NCBI GenBank assembly: GCA_900708905.1
Contig: CAADRB010000038.1
Span: 507,892 to 571,891, forward strand
Length of the DNA: 64,000 bases
Direction: 5' to 3'
Source of the DNA: Hymenolepis diminuta
Lineage: Eukaryota; Platyhelminthes; Cestoda; Cyclophyllidea; Hymenolepididae
The notes under the pieces are model-generated. The model saw only the letters and a program-made list of their open reading frames with translations. It was not told the origin of the DNA and did not search any database. Shown piece after piece: positions 15,940 through 28,599 of the stretch. How positions within the stretch are numbered: position 1 is the stretch's first letter; each line of letters begins with the position of its first letter. The position numbers were made by a program, and so were the translations under genes.

Positions 15940-18900
15940 TATTATTTCCTATGCCATGGGCAATACTATTAATGGCTGTTGTTACTTAACTACCGCAGGG
16001 TCGGAATCTTGGATTTTGAAAGAAAGTTCAATTACGTTTGAGACTTTTTACTATTGACGTATTATACGAGATCCAGCTTTTGACAAATAGAGCTCGGAAT
16101 ATTATACTTGAAGTTATCTGAAAATAATAGTTAACTGTATTCAAAATAGAGACTGATTGAGTCTTTCGTCATTCACTTTGCTCCTTTTCAAACAGTGGAC
16201 TGAGGAAACATTAATTTACCTTTTTGAGTCTGATTAAGAATTTATAAGGCGAACAGGTGTATAAAACGCCAAAAGCGCCTGGAGCTAAAATGCCTTTCTT
16301 GGCCTAAAACGTCTTGTTTTGTTTAATGCCCAGACTCCTGGGGAAGTGGACAAAGGGCGTATTGTTATATTGCTTTAATAATGATAACATTCGTTTCTCT
16401 TTAAGCAAACAATGAAGTCAACAAAATGCCCTCATACATTTGGATTTGACCTAATGAAGAGTGATCAAATCACATGCCTTATCAATGTCTGCGTCGTCAA
16501 GTCACAAATGGCACTTACGTGTATTAATAGTCCGTCCTAACATAACGTGGTTTGAATAAAGGCCTTTATCAGAGGAGTCACATTTCCCAAATATTTTCCT
16601 ATTGTAATAATAACAAAGATAATAACCGTCATCAAATAACTACTCTTGATTATGATAAAAAATTAATGTATTGAAATAGCATAACCAGCCACTCTATTTA
16701 GTCTTGGCCATTAATTTGCTCGAAAACCTGGGGATAGAAACCTGATATTTAAACATGCATATTTGAACGCTAAGTAGTAAATTACGCTTTCGTAAATTAA
16801 GGCTATTCTACATTGTTGTTATTCTATACTGTGTATAGTTAATTATATATAGATAGTTACGTCCAGGATACGTTATTAACTAAACAAAAGCCATATACTA
16901 AAGGCGTGAAATATTCCAAAGTTAAACCAATTAGAATTCTTCAGGATGTGTTGTAGTTGCGATATCAGTCCCTCAAGACTAGACTCGTAATTCTCTCGGT
17001 CATTTTACAAACTAACTCACCTAACTGTTCTGCTTACTTTCTTTAAAATTATCATGATCAAGTTTCTACATCCGACAATCAACTTTCAAAGATGTACTTA
17101 TATCTCCCTACATCCCATTGCAAGCTTGCGCTATAAAATCAAACTTTATCTTTAAACTTTAAGTCCATGATCATCTGAATATGCGGTGAGGTTGGCCTCT
17201 ATGATGAATGGGGACAAATTTCAAGACGTGACGCCGAAGGAAATTAAATTCAGGTCATCACAAGCTTTGATCGCACCCGAGAAATACGATAAGGGCAATC
17301 CATCCCATATTTGCATAATGGCATAGAAAATTAAGAAAAATACAATGTCTTTCCGCATTAGGCAAATTCTTAAGCAAAGCCGCGCTTAATATCTCGCATT
17401 TGCAAAAAAAATCGATCAACATCGATTTTTCCGTTACGCGACTTAAGCGATATCGGTATGGAAATCGAGTGAGAAAATTTGCTGAATTAAAACCAAACTT
17501 GAGTTCATTAAAAATGATGCAATGCAATATTATCTTTCTTGTTAATAATAGATTATGGCGCGCCAATCAGATGGCAAAATATTACCTAAACACCTACTCA
17601 AAACGCACATTTTCATGGTTAAATACAGTATCAGACCACAAATACAAAATGACCTTATGTGTAGGATTGGCGTCTGTCCTATCACATTGACATTTGCCGG
17701 TTTCTATGACCAATTTAAGCCAGTCTTTGTGTGGGTGGGGGGAGTCATATTAGACCATTATAGCCGCATTTTCTGACTTAGCTATTCAATTAACTGCATC
17801 GTTTCATTTTAAGTTAAAGTTAAGATGATACAGCTGAGATGGGGATTTTGATAAGATAAGAATTCCCGACACTGAAATGAGATGAGTTCAGTTAACTAGG
17901 TCATTCGAGTAAAATAAAATTTTAAGGTTTTCACACTGGGGTGTTCCTAAACATCTGGGCCAAAGTCGTGAGGATTTAATGCCTCCCCCTAGCAATTGTG
18001 ATTCTCTAAATTAATCATTAGATTAATCAAGCGCAACGTATTAGAACATTTATAATTTTTTCCTCCAAACGAAGGAGGGTTTATTTCTATTACCAATTGC
18101 AATGCTAACGGTTTTCTCATCTTGTAAATATGGTGAATTATCTAAAAAAATCATGTCGAAAAAGATATTTCAGTTTTGAAGGAGAACGGCACAATAGAAG
18201 ACTGAAATCAGAAGAACTCATTTCATCAAGGTTATCCTACTAGTATTTTCTTCTTGCGGAAAACACGGAGAACTTAGATTTATGTTATGTTGATTAAGTT
18301 GGCCCATAATTGAATTAAGAATATTAAATTTCGTCCGTAGGTTAAAGTTTAATTAGTTATTGATTTAAACCAGCTGCGAAGTTTAAGAAGTTAAATATGT
18401 GTATGGGGATCACACAGTTAGAACGTTGATTAGTGCAATCCAAAGAAGTGCAACCGATTCTTTTGAGTCTGGGGCGATAAACCGTTGCTGTAAAATCCGT
18501 GATGACTACTCTTAAAATTACGATAATATGTAATAAAAACAGGTTGGATAGATAAGACAAAACTAAACACCGCCTACCTAATCAGTCATGAATAATTAGT
18601 CTTTTTCAATTTTGGGAAAATGCTGACAGAAAATGATGCAGGATGAGACAAAATATCATATCGGCTGGCAATCATTCAAATTCAATTTTCTCAAAGCTAA
18701 TTTTAGTCGTTAAAATTAAACTGGAAGTAATGAGTCTATCTCTTCAGGTCAAATTCGGACAGAGGTGTAATTTTCAATCAGATTTATTGCTGCAGTAAAT
18801 TGCTGACTTCCCCAACGATGTATGCTGCATAATACTCCAACTTTAATTAATATAAGATAGACTCGATTTATTGCACTAGTGTCATTTATTCTTCACCCAT

Positions 18901-19480
18901 TCCCCGTCCATTCGGACTATTTGCAGGGGAGATAAGATGCCTATAAGAAAATTAAATTTATTGAAACAGTAAGTGGTAATTAGAGTTTAGGAATGTTCCT
19001 TCTTTACTGTTGATGGAATTTATAATTGCTACAGATCAATAAGATATTGAGAATGAGGGAGTCGGATTTAAAAACAGTTAATCAGGCCATTTTATCAGGA
19101 ATTCTTTATGTTTTATGTAATATTTCTATCCGATTTTGGTAATGGGATGTCAGAAAATGGAAGAGAGGATTGTAATTTCTTAGTTTGCTAACTCCTCAGT
19201 ATAATTTCATTTGTGTTTACAAAGTTGCTGATGAAGAGGGTTTAACAGCACTCATTTTAGGCCCTATTTATGTGAAACTCGAGAACTTCCTAATGAGATG
19301 TCGATAAACAAAGTTTAAAGCCGCGAATTTAATTTCAACGGTGGTCTCTAAGTCGCCTATTTCCCCTGTCAATATGTGTGCGCACGCAACTCCTGACAGC
19401 TTAACAAAAGTTGTCATCGGTCAAGCGGTATTTTGACTTTCAGCATTAATAATATGAAACGATCTGTATTCATATATATA
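15940..19480. other. No recognisable gene
   Basis: The stretch contains a perfect 10-bp inverted repeat (listed separately) and two overlapping open frames on opposite strands (17258-17566 minus, 17400-17690 plus), neither resembling a known protein or showing splice signals. Confidence 0.3.
17407..17430. repeat. Perfect 10-bp inverted repeat, 4-nt loop
   Basis: The arms AAAAATCGAT (17407-17416) and ATCGATTTTT (17421-17430) pair perfectly around CAAC. No flanking element explains it, and it may be chance in AT-rich DNA. Confidence 0.6.
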
Positions 19481-19489
19481 GTCCTTGTT

Positions 19490-19670
19490 TAGTTAATAAA
19501 CTGTCTTATCTTTCTTCCTAAGTTCAAGTCAACTGCAGCCTACCAATATCTAGTGGATGAAAGGTCAAGACAATAGGAACTAGACTTCCTAGCGTTATAA
19601 CAATGTAGAAGTGCCCTACTTTGCAAACCTACCAATATCTTGTTGAAGAGTAGTAACCAGTATGGGTGGC
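19490..19670 (+). repeat. Dispersed repeat family C, copy 1
   Basis: It resembles 41285-41425 on the same strand. Shared blocks include a TGTCTTA-like start, AGTCAACTG followed by an ATATCTA(G/A)TGG motif, and a later GTAGAAGTGCC block, in the same order. The CCTACCAATATCT block occurs twice inside this copy (19539 and 19628). The boundaries are uncertain. Confidence 0.35.
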
Positions 19671-20099
19671 CATGCCTTTCACCGGATGTATCGAACTCAT
19701 CTCCTCTGACTTGTCATACGTTCAATTTAATCGCTACTCCAACGGTACAAAATTTGGAGTTGGACTGGGACAAATTGGTAAAACCTTCGTAACTTTTAAT
19801 TTAACTCCCTTGATTTGGTCTAGAGTGAGTTAAGGAAAAGCGGATATTAATTGAAAATGTATTATGGGTGAACAGAGTATGTGTGATTTGTATTAGCTGC
19901 AAATTTGAAATAGACTTGACAAGTTTCAACAAGATATAATTGCATTAATTGTCCTAAAGTGGTAAGTTCATGAGTGTTTACTTTCCATTTTTATACAATA
20001 TGTTATAGAACACGAGTTAAAATTAAACTGCATACAATTAAGTAAATGTATCAATGAATTCGTTTGTGGATTATTTTTATTATTACTAAAAGGATTCTA

Positions 20100-20530
20100 G
20101 GAGAAACGTAGAAGAGACAAAGAGTCTTACTTCATTTGATTTTTTGAATCGGGTTGCAAAATATTTACTAATGTTAACTGATGTTCCAAACTTCAAGTTT
20201 CATGATTCGTCCCATGGATGGCTCAATGCTTGTACAGGATGTTCAGTGCTCATTGACAGTTTTTTTATCAGGAGGAATCGATATTACTCCTTCGATTATA
20301 AGTACTTAGCTGAAAAGTTTTCACATTAATTTTTAAATTATATAGTACCGTCTTTAATTCTCAAATTACTGATGCAATTCATGCTAGGCAATTCACAGTG
20401 AATAACAGAAGAATGGCTAGTTCAACTTACTTATTTATCCGAAAATGATATGCGATGCAGGCTCATATGTTCGAAATCGAGTGTGGTTCAGAATTAGGTC
20501 CCGATTTCTTAAGTCCCTGGCCTAAAAGCA
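20100..20530 (+). repeat. Dispersed repeat family B, copy 3
   Basis: Plus-oriented. Shared with 28300-28560 and 57540-57700 are AAAGAGTCTTACTTCATTTG, the later TTCCAAACTTCAAGTTTCA block, and CAGAATTAGGTCC leading to AAGTCCCTGG. The small frame at 20144-20329 is part of this repeat. Confidence 0.5.
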
Positions 20531-20899
20531 ACGTGGTCGCTACTACAGCGAGTTTACTCTATTTGAAATTCATCAGTAAAGCGGCACTTCATTAGCTAAC
20601 CTAAGGATGACACCAATTCTTCTGTTCAGTTATCAGTTTTATCTGAGAGCTTGATTTCAAAATTTAGTAAATGAACTTTTGGTAATTTCGACTTTCGAAA
20701 GACTTTAAAAAGCAGTAATTCTAGATATCAAATACTTAACCACTAAACGGTATAAATTGTCTACACGTACCGCGAAAAATTCCAATGACTATACTATGTT
20801 GCAATAGAATAATCTCAATAGAAATGGTTTAAAACCGCAATAGCTGGCCATTTAGAACAGAAATAGAACGCAAATTAGGGACTTGTTTGGCCAAATCTG

Positions 20900-23800
20900 T
20901 TCTGAATTAGATTTGCAATCACATATTCAAACATATCAAAGGCGTCCACACAAACCCATCACAGTGGGTTAGCTTGGTTTGGTGTACCTAGACCACAAAA
21001 TAAATGTTCGCGTGCGTTCATTGTGCTTTTGTGTGAAATATGATGCCAACCCTTTGAGGTTCACAAAAACCGCTCTCCTTCCTCACAGTATTTCCTACAA
21101 GTTGTTTAACATTGTGTGCCTGTTTTAAGGCCTCATCTCTCTACTCGGGCAAAGACAAATATGACTCCTCGTTTTGGTTAAAGAGGTTTTTGAATGTCGT
21201 TTGAATGATATTATGGCGTGAGATGTACCGAAGGTTTTATTTGAACGTCATCAAGTTTTGTCTACCAGACTAATCTTTGACGGTTTGTAGATAACTTTCT
21301 ATTGTTGTCTGATACCGTAGAAAAGTTAGAATGAATAACCAAGCAAAATGAAAAATGTCATATTTTAAGCCACAATGATTTTCTGTTTAACTTCAAAATG
21401 ATATTTTGGTAAAAATAAATGATTTAAGCACTATATTTGATTGCACAGAAGCATTGATAAGGAAACGTTCAATTCCTAAACTCGATTTTGGTCATCAACA
21501 GAACTCGCGACATGAGGTTATTGCCAAATTAACCTCCTTAGCAGTCCTTTTACTTTCTAATCATGTTAATTTGCAAAAGTTTTTCAGCTTTTATAATAGG
21601 TACTCTAAGAAATTATAAAAATATGATATCGATTTTTACATAAGTATATAATTGTTATATTACTCCATTTTCAATAAATCCTTTTAATAGAATCCATTGT
21701 AATACAACAACTTGGATAACGATATGAAATTGTGAGTGACTTGGCACATGGAGGCTGAAATAACCATTGGATTCAGATATTTTCTGTTGTATAAATGACA
21801 ATTTTAAATTTATTTATATCCATATTAACAATGACCAATTCTAGCTATTGCAATAATTATCTCCAGTATCAAACTTATTAAAGAAATACCGAATTCTATT
21901 AGATCTAAGTTGGAGGTTTGCCGGTTGTTCAACCCCATAAAGTTTGCTCATCAGTTTTGTTGTTACTATTGCCCATCATCGGTGAAAAAATATCGTAATA
22001 TTCTAAGTTACAAGAAGCATAAAAATATTCCAATAAAAGATAGATGAGAGACGAGAATGACGAGAAAATAAAGCCAGGGCATAGAGAGGAGCTTTCTTTA
22101 TGAATTCAACAGTTTGTTCACATTTTGCTTAGGCATTGCATCAGGTTCTAATACTCTGAAATTCAAATTTCAGAAGACCCTTTTTACAGAGTCCACCCTT
22201 GTCAGTTTTAATAGACGCTGGCAGCCGACATTCTTAGGAAATACCAGGTAAAAACATAGATAGCAGAATTGCTGAGAGGGTAAAAAGTCGCCTTATCACA
22301 CATTGCAGAATGTATTTATTTTGTTGAATATCTTTCATTTAATTACTAATAATTATTTCTCTGCTTTTCTTTTAACTTTGATTTGATTATTCAGCTTACC
22401 CAACCAATTAATGCATCCCTATTCTAAATTTCATATTTTTATGGCATAAGCAAGTATCTGAACATCAGCTTCACTGGAACTAGATCTGCTAATTGATATG
22501 TATGGGCTAGCTTCACTGTGATGTGTCACTCATAATTTTATGCGAATTTACTGAAACAGTCAGAAACTATCACATAATCCTTTCTGCAGTTGATACAATG
22601 CGTTAAATTATGATTGGAAAAAGGAATCATTGGCTTGCTTCAAAGGGTATTATAATTACGATATTCTGTTTCCGAATTTGACTGTCATGTTCATTCGTAT
22701 GCTGTATAAAGATGCATTTAGAGATCGACACTTCAGCTTGGATTATAAGTCTTCATTAGTGACTGAAGACTGGACGAACGATCAATTTGCCCTTTACTCA
22801 TCAAAATAGGAACGTGCAAGTCAAGTTGACATATGGCATGTTGATTGATGATTAGCTATGCCGTTAGGTAACTGTCAGTAACGTTAGTTATATCTCTTAT
22901 CATTAAACTGACAAATCAGATTGGCAATTGGTTCCATACTAACTGTCGAATCGGTTACCTGTTTTGTCTGTTCAAATTTTCTATTTTAAAATTGAGCAAT
23001 TTAGTTATCAAAGTTCTTTATATAATTGAACATGAGGAGAATGTACTGACGTGTGGTCTTATCTGAATGATTTGTATGGAACTTGTCCTTAAGTTTCGCA
23101 TGACAGTTCTTTTTCCGATCTGAGTATGTACTTCTGTAATGATCCTTCGTCATTTTACGTGGGAATAACTAATTTTCGAATTTGATGGTGAACCGATAAT
23201 ATAGCATGTTCTTGAACTCTTAAACTTACGACTTTTTAATGAGTTATTATTCCCTCACGCAATATACGGATTTTAGAACTAACATTGCACACGTAGTGAA
23301 TTAAAATACTACACGGGTACCATGGTGATATCGTGACGCGTCAGGCAAAACAAATAGTACTGTTCAAGTATTGAAATACTGGAATTATTAAAATCCTAAC
23401 GTAAACACAATTTTTTGGGAATGGTTTTGGGCAAAAAAAATTCTAGAAACGAAGCCCGTCACTAAGACTAACTAATATATCTATATCTTTGTGTCTGTAC
23501 CTCAATAAGGGAATGGATGACTGGGAGAGTTACTTGAAAATGCATTCCAGTTTAGGTCATTGCAATATCTGAAAAGTTTTTGGGACTGAGGGCATTCGCT
23601 TAAGGGTGATACATGTAGTGATTTCCTATTCTTCAACATGTCTTCCTGTTTCTACTATGACCTTGGAGATCGTACGTTTTTCATAATCACCAAAAGTACA
23701 TTCGAAAAATCATGACGTAAATGCTCACGTAAGCTCTGTCCACACAGACGTATGATGCATTCGCTTTCCAACTGTCTTCCGCACTGATGTCATTCCTTTG

Positions 23801-25070
23801 TATTCCCGAACTGTTTCCTTTGGCTCAAAAGTGCATTTATCTCCCAATATAAACAACCGCTATGACTCCTAATAAACCCCGCTCACCACCGTCTTGTATT
23901 CTCTATCTCTCCCCTTCTTTTCATTATTCTATTGTTTTAATGGCGATTGTTAGAAAATAGAAGGTATAACCTGAGAAGTAGTTGGGCGAATATCAGATAC
24001 CTAGTCCCTCTCACCAAAGTTAGCGACCCTGACGATCAGTTTTCTCTACACTAACAGCCTTTTCTACACTGACATCTCCATCTTCACCCTCTAAAACTTC
24101 CACGTATCATTCATTTCAAAATACTTGAGAAAATTTCTCTGTTATAATCTTGTTTTTTCGTATACTCTTTTCTGCATTCTTTTACTTTAGGTGGTCCGGA
24201 ATTCCAGATGACCAAAAGATAACATAAACAGGCTTTATTTATATTTGCAAAGTATATATAAAGTGCTCTGAGTCACATACTTAAGGCTGCAAGCAGAATT
24301 CTCTAGAATTTAGCAGAAACAGTGAATTTCGACGAAAGATATATTGGGAAGTTGCAGTAAGGTTTTATATTTTCCATTTGTCTTAGGGCAGTTCGAACTT
24401 AAATCCAAAAAATTACGCAATTTGGTGTGATCATTTTTTCACTGTTTGAATATGTCTAGCAGTGTCCGGGTTTTCTGTTTTGGGGAACCTTCCTATAGAA
24501 TGACAGTGAGGTGAATGAAAATGCCTATTCTTTCGTATTAATATGAACAAATCAAATGCGGCTTTGGGCTTTTATTCTTCATGTCAACCTAAGTCTCGAG
24601 GTAGATGAGACTGATGAACGACAGACCTAACAACCACTACCAATTTTCATCTTTTCGCCTAAATGGACATTTTACATAAGAACCCAAGTTTATACAATTA
24701 AATACAAAAGTATTATTGCTAGAGTTCATCTTAATTGAGCTCTAATAGTTAGTAGCAATTGACTGCTCATGGTATTAAGTTTACTAGAAAGCCCTGAGTA
24801 GTGACCACTTATCTGAAGAAAGCAATGAATATAATGGGGAACACAGCGAAAATTAAGACAGCAGTATAGAACAAAGCTGTTGACAGCTTTATTACGATAA
24901 TTTACTTGAAACAAGATTTAACCTACGTCCTTAATAACATTTATAAATATTTTGAACTACTGTTGTCCACGAAGAGTGACTCGCTTATTTATATAAATAA
25001 TAGATCAATACGGAGAGCAGAAGTTTTACCAGTAACTTTTTTATTTCGTACGAATCTTTTTCCGAAACTT
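20900..25070. other. No recognisable gene
   Basis: AT-rich sequence without supported exons. A CT-rich stretch at about 23860-23935 (minus-oriented GA block) could be a family D relic; similarity is weak. Confidence 0.3.
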
Positions 25071-25079
25071 TTTAATTTA

Positions 25080-25290
25080 GAAAGTGTCATAAGCACTTGA
25101 CTTGGGTAAGAGTAACTTTGCACTTTGCTGCCTCTCTTGTTGACCAGAACTAACCGGTGCTGTTTGCCATTCGCATCACCGAATGTGTACCCGCGAACAT
25201 CGATCTCAAGAACTCTGACTCGACGAACGTGAAAATTGGCAGCTTTGTCACCGACACGCATATAACAAAGAATCCACATTTTAAAACAAT
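25080..25290 (-). repeat. Dispersed repeat family A, copy 1
   Basis: Read on minus, blocks corresponding to GTCGGTGACAAAGCTGCCAA, TTTTCACGTTCGTC, TACACATTCGGTGATG and GTCAACAAGAGAGGCAGC occur in the same order as in the copies at 58440-58620 and 62970-63150. The open frames of about 80-108 codons overlapping here on both strands are products of this repeat. No function is assigned. Confidence 0.5.
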
Positions 25291-25299
25291 TTTCCAAAA

Positions 25300-28290
25300 C
25301 ATATTAAATATTAACAGAGTTGAAAAAACATTTTTTATCAAGTTCCATTTTGCCAAGCAGGTTCGATCAATTTCAATAGAGAAAGAATTCATGACAAAGG
25401 TTCTGGTTCAGCAGTTCTGTCATAACTCTTTAACAACGTATAAAATTAAAATTAACCTTGATATAACCTTTTTCTACATTTGAAACGTTAGAAATGAAAT
25501 TATCATTCGCTAATTTGTTAAGGCGGAATAAAAATCATGGTTTTTGAGCGTTCAAAAGTCTTTTATTCGAATGAAACATTATGCGTTTTGTTCACCGAAT
25601 TTTTTAAAATTTTTTAAAATTCTGCGACTTTAAAAAATTAATTGAAAAATGTCAACTGGAGGAAGTCTTTATTCCTCGTTTTATTTCTCATTTATGTTTA
25701 AGGTCTTTTGATATAACCTGTTCGTTGATGATCAAGGGTTTAGTGATTTTCTGATGCTATGCCCCAATCTTCATAATTGCTCTCTCCCCATGATCATAAC
25801 TATCTATCACCGTGGCAGCGAGGCCACCACCATGATAGCCATAGAATGTCAACTCGACATGCCCTTAGGGGTAGATTGATTAGACGTATACCGAATGATG
25901 ACTCAGTTGTGATTTAACTAATTAAATTAATCCCTAAACTTTACGTATTAAGCTCTTGCAAATGATCTTAAATTTCGTCGACAAATATTACTGCTTAGCA
26001 TATTATTGATTAAATTAATACCAATTATTATAACCACAGATGAGCGTCCAACGTTTTTTGATAAACCATAACTCAGTTATCTTAATCTGCAAGACTAAAG
26101 TGCAGACGAGATACTTCTGCACGAACATTTTTTATTCGATCCTGGCAAAAATTTGAAATAGGAAGACAAAGAGTCTCTGATAGGAATCACACATTGTGCC
26201 ACTTTTCTTGATCACTCTTAACGATTACAATTAGTCATGCCGTTCCCAGGTCTTTCCCCTTGGTAGACATGCAGATTGACCCTATCTACCACCGGCGCAG
26301 GGAAAAATGAGAAAGCGTTTTTTTCGGATTTGGAAAACCTATTATAGCCATTCCCTGTGTCTTATTTCTACATACCACTATCTTCTCTGAAACAGATCGT
26401 GAAAGCTTTCTATCTCAATGTCTAAATGATATGAGGGGTAGCATGATTCTTCAGGTGACTTTTAACTTACCTGTAGCTGATATGAAAATATTAATAATGA
26501 ATGTCAATCTACATAGAGAAAAATACGTATGACAGTTACTCCAAATCACTTAAAAATTGCCCCACAGAGTCACGATTCTTACAATAGCACGTTGCAAAAC
26601 GAAAAAGAAGATTGTCGAAACGCGAGTTTATTATCAGATGCCATTAACGTGTCAAAGATAAGTGCCAGTAAACATTTCCCTTTAATGGTCTTAAGACTTT
26701 CATTTATTCATGTTTCACTCATGTGACATTCTTGTATACTCAAATAACATTGAGTATTTACCGGTTCAGCTTATGAATTTTTAGGTCTATTAAAAGAAAC
26801 ATAGGCCCCTAGACTGCCGCTTAAGCTAATTCCTCCAAATAGTGCATTTAATAGGAGTAACTTGCACCACATAATGTCTTCATGCTGTACCTAGCCGTAA
26901 TTTGGGATGTAAACTACAAAAACAGCTGTCGTAAGCTCGGCACTTCCTGGGTTTCGAGGCAGAAACATACTCGTAAAGGGAAACACAAAAACAGATGGGT
27001 TGCAAATTAATCACACCGCTATTGGGGAGGCTGTTGTGAACGGACCACAAGTGGTGTCTCATGGTTCCTCGATGATGTAATCCCAGGCATTATCTGACGT
27101 AACTAGACTTCCATTAGAAGAAATTGAAACCTTCCTTAACGACTGTTCCAGAAGGTGGTCCAGTCATCTACCATTTAATTAGTGGTGGGGAGAGTTTTAG
27201 ACGATTTTATCGGTTCATTATTAATTGACAATTAGTTTGTTCATTTATTATTCTTGAAAAAAATTGGACAATATTCCTTAGGAAAATTAGTTAAAAATGC
27301 AAAAATACTGGAGAGAATTTAGGGCTTAGAGATGAGTCCGACCAAAAATTGAATTAAGATTTTTCCAACTTCGGTTATTATCCTTTTGATCCATCAGTAT
27401 TAATCGACTTAATCCGGAATTTTTTTCCAGTCTTCCCTATTATTTATGTATACTCATCCCTCTTTATTTTATGCGCGCTTATTGAACATTATTCAGTGTC
27501 CTACTTACGAAACTGACATCTGTTCTATTTCAGCGTAAATTTTCTGCCGCTGTCTCTGTCTCTTTAATATTTCGTGGCAGTGTGATTTGTGAAGCTTGGA
27601 GGCAGAATAGCTTGTAATATTTTCTCCTTCGCGGTGGGGAATTCTAAGCTCTCTCCAATAACGATATCGCTTTAAAGCGAAAAGAAACGAAAATCTAATT
27701 TCTATCCTTCACATTTATTTTCGTCTGAGTGAAATTTGAGGACATGTGGTTAACGAGGATTTCTCTGTGCGGTTAGCAGATGAACCATCCTTTGTTTTAA
27801 TTTGATTAATAGCTATTATTTATCATTATTTATAATTTGGTGTAAGTGATCCGGACTAGCTGAAAGTTCCCACATTTTAGACACGCCATCATTAAATAGT
27901 CTATGAATTTAGTCTAGTCGTACTAACACTTAAAACAGATGGTTCATTTTAGGAATCTAGTTAAGTTATTTGGAAATAAATACGCCTCAGCTGGAAAATC
28001 TGGAACAGCTCCGGTACTAAAACTTGAGTGAAGCCATTTGTTGATAGATTTAAAAAGAACATGAACATATGAAAAAAGATCGAGAACGTGATCCACTCAT
28101 GCGCCAAGAACGAGTTTCAAAAACCTGTTGATTAGTTCTTAAATCGAATTAAAATTAACTAGAACCAAATAGAGAAGGGATGTTTTAATTAATATTAAAA
28201 TTGGTTTCTGGATTACCGTATGGATGATCATAATTTTCGGTTACGTATGACAGAAAAATATATACTTTCTGTTACTATGAAAAATAGCAA
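25300..28290. other. No recognisable gene
   Basis: It includes a short tandem duplication of ATTTTTTAAA at about 25599-25620. No other supported feature was seen. Confidence 0.3.
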
Positions 28291-28299
28291 AATAGTTCA

Positions 28300-28590
28300 A
28301 TGAGAAACGAAGGGAAAGAGATCTAGTAGAAGCAAAGAATGAAACTCTTACTCCATTTGAATTTCAGATTCATCAGGTTGCCCACTTTACAATTAATGGG
28401 CATAGTTCACTAATACCATATCCTAAAGTCCAAAGTTCCAAATTTCAGAATTTGATCCTTAGGTCCCTGAAAGAGTTTAAATCCGCGATATCGATAGCTT
28501 ATTGACAAGTTGGCTAAATTATAAATGGCCAAAAGAATATGGCTAATACTATGTTAATTTTAGTACAGAAGAGCAAAATAGAGTTCACTC
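28300..28590 (+). repeat. Dispersed repeat family B, copy 4 (reference copy)
   Basis: This is the most complete copy by eye. In order it holds AATGAAACTCTTACTCCATT, AGATTCATCAGGTTGCCCAC, a central GGGCATAGTTCACTAAT block, CCAAAGTTCCAAATTTCAG, AATTTGATCCTTAGGTCCC, and TACAGAAGAGCAAAATAGAG (28565-28584). The last block recurs at 55334-55353. There is no open frame and no tRNA-like head, so the class is unknown. Confidence 0.5.
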
Positions 28591-28599
28591 AAGGAAAAA

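Noticed and set aside
17258..17690. Overlapping frames of 102 (minus) and 96 (plus) codons
   Set aside because: They occupy opposite strands of the same DNA, have no recognisable domain and no splice sites.
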